12,021 nucleotides of DNA from Myxococcales bacterium (lineage in GTDB: Bacteria > Myxococcota > Bradymonadia > UBA7976 > UBA1532). The notes below the pieces were generated by a model that had not been told where the DNA came from, made no database searches, and saw nothing but the letters and a program-made list of their open reading frames with translations. Each line of letters opens with the position of its first letter. Position 1 is the stretch's first letter. The stretch is from the NCBI GenBank assembly GCA_020633515.1, contig JACKDM010000081.1, forward strand, positions 1-12,021. Direction: 5' to 3'. A program made the position numbers and the translations under genes. Below are positions 6,675 to 12,021 of this stretch, one piece after another.

Positions 6675-7163
6675 ATGAACACCCACGCCCCCGCACCCGC
6701 CCCCCGCGCCCCCACCGCCGATCCCCCCCGCCGCCGCGCCGCGCTCGCCGCGCTCACCCTCTTCGTCGGCCTCACCGCCCTCGCCGGCGGCGTCGAGCTC
6801 ATCACCTGGCCCCGAGGCAACCCCGACCTCGGCCTCGACCCCACCGTGCTCCGCCACAGCCCCTTCACCGACTTCACCCTCCCCGGCCTCATCCTCTTCG
6901 CCGGCGTCGGCCTCCCCAACACCCTCGCCGGCCTCGCCGCGCTCCGCCGCCACCCCCGCGCCGCCCCGCTCGCCCTCATCGCCGGCGCCCTCATCACCGG
7001 CTGGATCGTCATCGAGGCCCTGCTCCTCCGCACCTTCCACCCGCTGCAAGCCCTCTACCTCACCCTCGGCCTCGCCACCCTCGCCCTCGCCCGCCGCGCT
7101 CACCGCCCCGTCACCTCGAACCACACCCCATCCGGCCCCGCCAACGCCGCGATCTCCCCCTGA
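6675..7163 (+). CDS. Small four-helix integral membrane protein, unknown function
   Basis: The frame is open further upstream, but ATG at 6675 is preferred because GGAGG (6663-6667) lies seven bases before it and the upstream translation is low-complexity Pro/Arg sequence. The 162-residue product has a Pro-rich cytoplasmic-looking N-terminus with an Arg cluster (19-21). Four hydrophobic segments follow at about 22-44, 67-90, 97-117 and 122-139. A conserved-looking loop between the first two reads DPTVLRHSPFTDFTLPG, and an RTFHPLQALYL motif precedes the last helix. Small four-helix proteins with this FTLPG and HPLQ layout occur as uncharacterised membrane proteins in many bacteria, from memory. 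No catalytic residue was recognised. The last 64 bases overlap the 3' end of the convergent esterase gene. Confidence 0.75.
   Translation: MNTHAPAPAPRAPTADPPRRRAALAALTLFVGLTALAGGVELITWPRGNPDLGLDPTVLRHSPFTDFTLPGLILFAGVGLPNTLAGLAALRRHPRAAPLALIAGALITGWIVIEALLLRTFHPLQALYLTLGLATLALARRAHRPVTSNHTPSGPANAAISP
7100..7163. other. 64-bp tail-to-tail overlap of two genes
   Basis: The TGA of the minus-strand esterase (7102-7100) lies inside the plus-strand membrane-protein gene, which stops at 7161-7163. Both ends are coding: the esterase ends WFEVTGR and the membrane protein ends with a polar tail. No terminator fits between them, so converging transcripts would be antisense to each other. Confidence 0.75.
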
Positions 7164-8386
7164 AGCCGCGCCGCCTCGGCCAACGCCGGCGCGAGCCCCC
7201 CGACCGCGTCCGCGAACACCGCCGCCCGCGCCCCCGGCGCCAACCCCGCCGCCACCCGCTTCGCCGCCGTCATCGCCGGCCGGATCGTGCCCGCATACAG
7301 CGCCCGCCGCGCCTCCGACAGCGCCCCCCACCGCGCCACCCGCCGCCCCCACCGGCTCTCGCCGAAGTCCATCACATCCACCCCCGCCGCCCACGCCGCC
7401 GCCGAAGCCACCCCGATCCGCTCCCCATCCGCCCACAGCACATGATCGCCCGCCCCCAGGCAATCGACCTGCACCACCGTCCGCGTATGCCGCCGCGCGA
7501 ACGCCACCCGCGCCGGATGCCCCACCGTCACCGGCCGGAACGGAACCGCCAGCACCTCCCCCCACCCCGCCGCGCCGTCGCCCTCACAGCCGAGCCGGAT
7601 CACCGGATCGGGCACCACCCCGATCAACACCTCCAGCATGACATCTGCCATCACCAGCGCCCCGCCCTCATCGGGATGGATGCCATCCGGCACGAGCGTC
7701 AGCGACGCATCGACCGCCCGCCAGCGCGCGGTCGCCGCCTCCATCGCCCCCAACACATCCACGAACCCCACCCCCGCCGCGCCCGCCACCGCGCGCGCCA
7801 CCTCCCCGAACCTTCGCATCACCGCCGGATAGAACACCCGCGAAGGCTCCACCGCCCGCCCCGAGACCACCGGCCCGAACGGATCGGGGAACGTCGGCGA
7901 CACCACCAGCACCACCGGCGCCGACAGCCGCCACAGCAGCGATCCCATCCCCTCGCGAAAGGCATCCAGCGCACCCGGCGCGTCGGGCGCATAACGACCA
8001 TCGTTCATCCCGAACTGCACCACCACCAGCGACGCGCCCCGCGCCAGCACGTCGGCCTCCAGCCGCTCCTCGACGCGCCACCCCAGCCGATCACCCGACG
8101 TGCCCGCGTTGTGAAACGAGAACCGCACCGCCGGCAGCCGCGCCATCAGCGTGTCCTCGACCACCGCGGGGTAGTGCCCCGCCTCGGTGATGCTGTCCCC
8201 GAGGAAGACGACCCCGACCTCATCCTCCGCCCACAAGCCATCGACCCGCGCCCGCCACGCCGCCGCGCCGCCATCGACCTCGCCTTCGAGCCCACCGTCA
8301 TGCTCGCCCCCATACCCGGCGTCGAACATGGCATCATCACACCCGGCGACCACGAGCGCCGCCGCCAACACCCAACCCGACCGCAT
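7100..8386 (-). CDS. SGNH/GDSL esterase-family lipoprotein
   Basis: The ATG at 8386 is preferred to the open frame starting at 8473. It has GAGGTG four bases upstream (8391-8396) and begins a classic lipoprotein signal, MRSGWVLAAALVVAGC, with Cys16 lipidated. The mature 413 residues carry all SGNH blocks: GDSITEAG (Ser65), GTSGDR (Gly98 or nearby), GMND (Asn128) and DGIHP (Asp234, His237). The catalytic machinery is therefore intact. These enzymes hydrolyse esters such as acetyl groups on sugars or lipids; here the site would be periplasmic or on the cell surface. An acidic, Gly-rich linker follows the lipid anchor. Residues about 245-428 add an accessory region with AWAAGVDV and a helical tail, and Cys267 and Cys309 could form a disulfide. 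A comparable tail is seen, from memory, in some planctomycete-type GDSL proteins. It follows the lipoprotein gene at 8501 in the same direction and may be co-transcribed. The substrate is unknown. Confidence 0.88.
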   Translation of the reverse strand: MRSGWVLAAALVVAGCDDAMFDAGYGGEHDGGLEGEVDGGAAAWRARVDGLWAEDEVGVVFLGDSITEAGHYPAVVEDTLMARLPAVRFSFHNAGTSGDRLGWRVEERLEADVLARGASLVVVQFGMNDGRYAPDAPGALDAFREGMGSLLWRLSAPVVLVVSPTFPDPFGPVVSGRAVEPSRVFYPAVMRRFGEVARAVAGAAGVGFVDVLGAMEAATARWRAVDASLTLVPDGIHPDEGGALVMADVMLEVLIGVVPDPVIRLGCEGDGAAGWGEVLAVPFRPVTVGHPARVAFARRHTRTVVQVDCLGAGDHVLWADGERIGVASAAAWAAGVDVMDFGESRWGRRVARWGALSEARRALYAGTIRPAMTAAKRVAAGLAPGARAAVFADAVGGLAPALAEAARLQGEIAALAGPDGVWFEVTGR

Positions 8387-8465
8387 GACACACCTCACCC
8401 GCTGCCGGAGCGGCCGACGCCCTGCGCCGGCCCCCGGATGGCATCCACCCGACGATCGATGAAGA

Positions 8466-8483
8466 GAGCGCACCCGCGCGCTC
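8466..8483 (-). terminator. Weak hairpin after the EF-hand lipoprotein gene
   Basis: On the minus strand, GAGCGC and GCGCTC form a 6-bp stem with a 6-base loop, starting 18 bases past the stop at 8501 and followed by TCTTC. It may attenuate read-through into the esterase gene. The rest of the 114-bp gap (8387-8500) holds the esterase ribosome binding site and nothing else recognised. Confidence 0.3.
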
Positions 8484-8500
8484 GCCTGTCTGCCCCGAGG

Positions 8501-10186
8501 CTATGGCACCAGGCACACCGGCGCCGCGAAGCGATGCACCCGCGCCTCGCCCCGCGCGTCGGTGTAACGCACCACCGCCGCAACCTCACCCGCAGTCACC
8601 GCCGCCACCGCGCCCACCGGCAGCGCCACCTCCACCGCCGGCGCCCCCGGCCGATCGCGATCGTCGAAGCACGGCGCGCTGATCGCCGGCGGCTCCACCG
8701 GCGCCCCCATCGCCCCCGGCGCCGTGACCACCGCCTCCGCGCCCGCCACGCAGTTGCCGTTCGCGTCGGTCACGCTCATCGCCAGCGCCGCGCGCCCCCC
8801 CGCCCGGATCGCCACCGCGCCCCCGCACGCCCCCGGCGCCTCGCCCGCCGGCACGCAGCCCTCGACACACCCCAACGCATACCGGCTCCGCTCCACCGAC
8901 AGCGCGCCGGTGTACAGGACATTGCTCGACACCCACAGCGCCGTGAAGCCATCCCAGGTCCCGTTGTTCGGCGTCCAGATCCCATCCATGTCCATGTCAC
9001 GATAGGCTTCGAACCCACCGCCGAACTCATCGAAGTTGCACTGCCCGTCGTCGTTCGCGTCGACGAACGGCTCGCTCAGATCATCCGCCGGCTCCACCCA
9101 ATCCACCCCCGGCGAATAGCGCCCATCGGCGTCCGCGTCGACGAACGCCTCCGCGCCCGGCACGATCGCCACCAGCCGCACCAGCCCATCGTTCGGCGCG
9201 AAGCCCTCCACCCCCGCCGGCACCCCCGCGCGCCCGCCGTCCTCCTCGACATCCACCGGCGCGAGCCCATCGACCGTCAGCCGCGTCACCACCTCCCCCG
9301 CCTCGTCGAAGCGCGCCGGATCGACCGTGCCCGCCTCGCGCATGAACTCCACCCCCTCGACCCCCGCGACCCGCTCCCCATCCCGATCGGCGATCGTCAG
9401 CCGGCAGCTCGTCGACCCGAGCCCCGGCGCCATCGTGTAGCCCTCCCCCGGCGCCCGATCGAGGAACGCCGCCACCACCCGCGGCGCGCACCGCAGCGCG
9501 AGCCCGTCACCGCTCGGCAAGCCATCGAGGTCGACCGCGGTGATCGGCGCGCTCGTCGCCGCCAGCACCGGCGACGGGCTCGGATAGCTCGCCACCACCT
9601 GCCATCTGCCCGGCTCGTCGATGACCAGCCGGGCCATCACCCCCCCGCGCTCATCGGTCCGCCACGCCTCCGGCTCGAGCGCCGCCCCCGCCGCCGACCC
9701 CGGCGCCATCTGGAATCGCACCCGCAGCCCCGCCATCGGCCGCGGCCCCCCGTGCAACCGGAAGTGAACCGGGACCTCCACCGACGCCCCTTGCAGCACC
9801 ACCGAGCGCGGCCGATCGCTCGGCTCCAGCACCAGATCGACCAGCGGCCGCCCGTCCTCCCCCCGCGCGATCATGCCCAGATCCCACTCATCGGGGATCC
9901 CATCGTCCCAGTGATTCCGCACCCGGGCATCCCGCACCTCGCCGACCTCCGCGTCCACCTCGGCGTCCACCTCCGCGTCGAACCCGGCGTCCACCTCGGC
10001 CATGTCCCGCGCCCGCATCTCTTCCCCGTGCCCCTCGGCGTCGGGCGCCACCGCGCGCGAACGGCACATGCCATTGCGGCACGCCTCATCCGCCGCGCAG
10101 TCCTCATTCGACCCGCACGCCGCCGGATCCGCCTGCACGCACCCCGCCGCCCATGCCATCGACAACACACCCAGCAACCGCTTCAT
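8501..10186 (-). CDS. Lipoprotein with Cys-rich head, Ig-like domain and EF-hand-type calcium loop
   Basis: The ATG at 10186 is chosen because GAGGG (10191-10195) precedes it and it begins a lipoprotein signal, MKRLLGVLSMAWAAGC, with Cys16. The mature protein has about 546 residues. Residues 24-41 hold a small Cys motif, CGSNEDCAADEACRNGMC, of the kind common in myxobacterial secreted proteins. An Asp-Ala-Glu-Val repeat linker follows (64-84). Residues about 125-220 resemble a bacterial Ig-like (Big_1-type) domain, with ...GLRVRFQ... and ...ERGGVMARL...PGRWQVVASY. Residues 349-358 (VDADADGRYS), 376-387 (DANDDGQCNFDE) and 397-411 (DMDMDGIWTP onward) are acidic loops. The middle one fits a canonical EF-hand loop: Asp1, Asn3, Asp5, Gly6, Glu12. 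The C-terminal third has more Cys residues and beta-like sequence, perhaps a second Ig-like unit. It probably acts as a surface-exposed structural or binding protein stabilised by calcium. No enzyme motif was found. Confidence 0.87.
   Translation of the reverse strand: MKRLLGVLSMAWAAGCVQADPAACGSNEDCAADEACRNGMCRSRAVAPDAEGHGEEMRARDMAEVDAGFDAEVDAEVDAEVGEVRDARVRNHWDDGIPDEWDLGMIARGEDGRPLVDLVLEPSDRPRSVVLQGASVEVPVHFRLHGGPRPMAGLRVRFQMAPGSAAGAALEPEAWRTDERGGVMARLVIDEPGRWQVVASYPSPSPVLAATSAPITAVDLDGLPSGDGLALRCAPRVVAAFLDRAPGEGYTMAPGLGSTSCRLTIADRDGERVAGVEGVEFMREAGTVDPARFDEAGEVVTRLTVDGLAPVDVEEDGGRAGVPAGVEGFAPNDGLVRLVAIVPGAEAFVDADADGRYSPGVDWVEPADDLSEPFVDANDDGQCNFDEFGGGFEAYRDMDMDGIWTPNNGTWDGFTALWVSSNVLYTGALSVERSRYALGCVEGCVPAGEAPGACGGAVAIRAGGRAALAMSVTDANGNCVAGAEAVVTAPGAMGAPVEPPAISAPCFDDRDRPGAPAVEVALPVGAVAAVTAGEVAAVVRYTDARGEARVHRFAAPVCLVP
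9935..9997 (-). repeat. 12-bp coding repeat (Asp-Ala-Glu-Val linker)
   Basis: Near-identical 12-bp units (plus strand GCGTCCACCTCS) encode Asp-Ala-Glu-Val repeats at residues 64-84 of the lipoprotein. Being a multiple of three, length change would keep frame and only alter the acidic stalk. Confidence 0.75.
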
Positions 10187-10273
10187 CACACCCTCACCGG
10201 CTCCCGGCGCCGCCCCACGCGACGCCCACCCCCAAAGGACCCGCCCGCCGCCGAACGTCACCCCCAAAACGCC
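10187..10273 (-). promoter_or_regulatory. Intergenic spacer with a 10-bp direct repeat
   Basis: This 87-bp gap lies between the caspase-family gene and the lipoprotein gene. CACCCCCAAA occurs at 10227-10236 and 10259-10268 (TTTGGGGGTG on the transcribed sense), 32 bp apart, about three helical turns. The lipoprotein ribosome binding site is at 10191-10195. No convincing promoter or terminator was seen. Confidence 0.35.
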
Positions 10274-11998
10274 TCAATCGAACCGCGCCGCCACCCCCAG
10301 CCGCAGCTCCGGCCCCAGAAACCACCGCGCCCCGCTCCCCGCGCCGAGCCCATCGGCCCGCCCGCCCCGCAGCGCCGCGTCCCCCACCACCGCCCAGCGC
10401 CCGAGCGGCACCCACAGCCGCCCCGCCAAGCCCCCGCTCCCCGTCGACCGCGCCTGCGTCCAACCATCCCCGAAGCGCTGCCACCCCACCTCCGCCCCCG
10501 CCTGCGCCAAGGCATCCACCCGCAGCCATCGCCCCGCGTACCCCACGCCCCCCTCGACCCGCCCCGTCACCGCCATCAACCGCGACGACCACGCCGGCAG
10601 CACATCCCCCCGCCCCGACACCCCCACCGCCGCCCCCGCCGTCGCCATGCCATCCACCCACACCACCCCCATCTCCCCGCCCCACGCGCTCGCCGCCACC
10701 CCATCGAGCGGCGCCGCCCGCGCGCTCGTCGCCAGCCACCACCCATCGGCCGGCTCCACCGACCGCAGCGACCACGCCGACGCCCCCTTCGCCTCCACCC
10801 CCGCCCGCTCGAACCCCGGCGGCGCGGCGCCCGCCCCGCCCTCGCCCGCGTCCATCCACAGCCGCGCCGCCTCCGCCACCCGCGTCGACCACAGCGGCCG
10901 CGCCGTGCCATCCGCCGCCACCGCGCTCACCACCAGCGGCCCCGCCAGCACCGCCACCTCCAGCGGCGCGCCCTTCCGCTTCGCCACCCGCTCCACCAGC
11001 GTCTCATCCGGGTACGACAAGAAGAACTCCCCCTCCACCGCCGCCCCGAGCACCAGCCGCGCCGTCCGCGCCCGCGGGAAGCTCAGGTACACCGGCCCCG
11101 TCTCCGTCAACCGCCGCGCCACCCGCTGCGGCGTCTGCGCCCGCCGAAGCCGCCGCGCGTGCAGCGCCGTCTGCCGCCGCGCGTGCTCCCACATGGCATC
11201 GAGCGACACCCCGAAGCGATCGGCCGGCGCCGCGGTGAAGGCATCGAGGAAGTAATGCGTGAACAAGCCACCCAGCCGCTCGTGCTCGTAGCTGATCTCA
11301 TCCGGCCGCGAAGACATCAGCCACACCGTGCCCCGCGCCGCGAGCGCCGCCTGCGGCACCGCCGCCACCGGGTTGAACCCCATCGGCTCGGCGCCCTTCG
11401 CCCGCAGCGCCTCCACCGCGAGGCTCCCCGAATGGCACGCGTCGAAGACCGCCACCGACAGCGCCGCGTCCATCTCCGCGAAGACCGCCGCGATGTCATC
11501 GCCATCGAGCGGCGCCCCCGGCGTCAGCAGCCCGCCCTCGGCGCCATGCCCGGTGAAGAAGAAGACGAACAGCGCCGGGTGCTCGCCGAACGCCGCCCGA
11601 TCGGCCGCCCGCCGCGCCGCGAGCGCTTGTGCCGCCGCCCGCACCGCCGCCCGATCACCCCCCGTCACCACCCGCACCCGCTCGGGATCGAAGCGCCCGT
11701 AGCCCACCAACCGCTCCCCGATCGCGCGCGCGTCCCGCTCGGCGTGCCGCAGCGGCGGCATCGCGCCCACCGCCGGGTGCACGCCCTCGTTGTTGCCGAC
11801 CACCAGCGCATACCGATGGGTCTCCGCCCGCGCCGGTGTCATCGCCGCGAGCCACCCGAGGCAGAGCCACCCGAGGCAGAGCCACCCGGACCGCAGCCAC
11901 CCGAGCCTCTGCCACCCGAGCCACAGCCACCCGAGCCTCTGCCACCCGAGCCTCTGCCACCCGAGCCTCTGCCACCCGAGCCGCAGCCACCCACTCAT
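10274..11998 (-). CDS. Exported caspase-family (C14-like) protein with repeat-built leader and putative beta-barrel C-terminus
   Basis: From the ATG at 11998 the product has 574 residues. The leader (1-58) is a tandem pentapeptide series ending in an uncharged stretch, about 37-53, and an ARA|E cleavage-like site. The caspase core spans about 61-305: YALVVGNN as first strand, FFFTGHG with catalytic His151, VAVFDACHSG with catalytic Cys188, and a SSRPDEISYEH...GLFTHYF segment. Both dyad residues are present. Bacterial caspase homologues cleave after basic or acidic residues in signalling and defence; this one would act outside the cytoplasm. Residues about 470-574 alternate polar and hydrophobic residues with Trp and Gly turns and end LGPELRLGVAARFD, like an outer-membrane beta-barrel, an inference. 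The start is uncertain: no good ribosome binding site is seen, and another in-frame NTG codon may lie at the window edge. Two lipoprotein genes follow on the same strand. Confidence 0.85.
   Translation of the reverse strand: MSGWLRLGWQRLGWQRLGWQRLGWLWLGWQRLGWLRSGWLCLGWLCLGWLAAMTPARAETHRYALVVGNNEGVHPAVGAMPPLRHAERDARAIGERLVGYGRFDPERVRVVTGGDRAAVRAAAQALAARRAADRAAFGEHPALFVFFFTGHGAEGGLLTPGAPLDGDDIAAVFAEMDAALSVAVFDACHSGSLAVEALRAKGAEPMGFNPVAAVPQAALAARGTVWLMSSRPDEISYEHERLGGLFTHYFLDAFTAAPADRFGVSLDAMWEHARRQTALHARRLRRAQTPQRVARRLTETGPVYLSFPRARTARLVLGAAVEGEFFLSYPDETLVERVAKRKGAPLEVAVLAGPLVVSAVAADGTARPLWSTRVAEAARLWMDAGEGGAGAAPPGFERAGVEAKGASAWSLRSVEPADGWWLATSARAAPLDGVAASAWGGEMGVVWVDGMATAGAAVGVSGRGDVLPAWSSRLMAVTGRVEGGVGYAGRWLRVDALAQAGAEVGWQRFGDGWTQARSTGSGGLAGRLWVPLGRWAVVGDAALRGGRADGLGAGSGARWFLGPELRLGVAARFD
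11852..11989 (-). repeat. 15-bp minisatellite inside the export leader
   Basis: On the minus strand nine full units of TGG-CNN-NGN-NYC-GGG run from 11989 to 11855, followed by a partial unit. Units 2, 3, 4 and 6 are the identical sequence TGGCAGAGGCTCGGG. Units 8 and 9 are identical to each other, and units 1, 5 and 7 are single-codon variants. They encode Trp-Gln-Arg-Leu-Gly and variants. A degenerate unit (TGGCAGCGGCTGCGGG) continues upstream of the ATG at 11998 to the window edge, so the array may extend further. Confidence 0.92.
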
Positions 11999-12021
11999 CG
12001 CCGCACCCGCAGCCGCTGCCA

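Noticed and set aside
8387..8473. 29-residue extension of the SGNH lipoprotein
   Set aside because: It would bury the lipoprotein signal behind a charged stretch, and the ATG at 8386 has its own ribosome binding site.
11655..11990. Alternative frame through the minisatellite giving Ala-Arg-Val-Ala-Glu repeats
   Set aside because: The same repeat read in another frame yields a regular pentapeptide by necessity. Only the frame opening into the caspase core has downstream support.
2485..11998. Defence island linking the STAND-like protein to the caspase-family protein
   Set aside because: The two genes are on opposite strands, about 5 kb apart, and the caspase-family protein appears exported. 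No toxin, nuclease, CRISPR array or mobile element was found nearby.
1..12021. Recurrent GGCAT/ATGCC words
   Set aside because: They catch the eye because A and T are rare, but a rough count is close to that expected from base composition.
1..12021. tRNA, rRNA, CRISPR array, insertion sequence or replication origin
   Set aside because: Scanned on both strands; no cloverleaf-like segment, regular spacer-repeat array, transposase motif or origin-like AT-rich box cluster was seen.

Overview
The window is very GC-rich (roughly three quarters G+C by eye) and codes on both strands with little intergenic space. Four features point to a delta-proteobacterial/Myxococcota-type genome, for example a Polyangia lineage: exported lipoproteins with Cys-, Asp- or Pro-Glu-rich linkers, a caspase-family protein, a TPR-rich regulator, and the extreme base composition. 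This is inference from gene content; there is no rRNA or other marker gene.

Layout, left to right. (1) 1-2387, minus: the N-terminal 795 residues of a large lipoprotein with an M15-type (VanY-like) metallopeptidase domain, a peptidoglycan-binding-like repeat, a second degenerate copy of both, a Pro-Glu linker and beta-rich C-terminal modules cut by the window edge. (2) 2485-5193, plus: a 902-residue protein with a degenerate AAA/STAND-like ATPase region and a TPR tail, divergent from gene 1 across a 97-bp spacer. (3) 5219-5695 and 5879-6355, minus: tandem 158-residue paralogues, about 82% identical, with a C-terminal region resembling a V4R domain. (4) 6356-6674: the largest non-coding stretch, with the only AT-rich island and possible divergent promoters. 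(5) 6675-7163, plus: a small four-helix membrane protein whose 3' end overlaps the next gene tail to tail. (6) 7100-11998, minus: three genes in one direction encoding a caspase-family protein with an export leader, an EF-hand/Ig-like lipoprotein and an SGNH (GDSL) esterase lipoprotein. The gaps of 87 and 114 bp allow co-transcription but do not prove it.

Five of the eight genes appear to encode exported or membrane proteins: three lipoproteins, the caspase with a cleavable leader and the four-helix protein. The window therefore reads as envelope biology: peptidoglycan trimming, ester hydrolysis on an extracytoplasmic substrate, and a protease-fold protein in the periplasm or outer membrane. 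Genes 2 to 4 look cytoplasmic and possibly regulatory.

The most unusual structure is at the right edge. The export leader of the caspase-family protein is built from nine tandem 15-bp units (Leu-Gly-Trp-Gln-Arg type), four of them identical, so a minisatellite encodes a secretion signal. Other points of interest are the metallopeptidase repeat that has lost its metal ligands, the ATPase region lacking a Walker A lysine, and a strand-wide C-over-G bias that inverts synonymous codon choice between plus and minus genes. Because of the base composition there are several very long spurious open frames; these were rejected.
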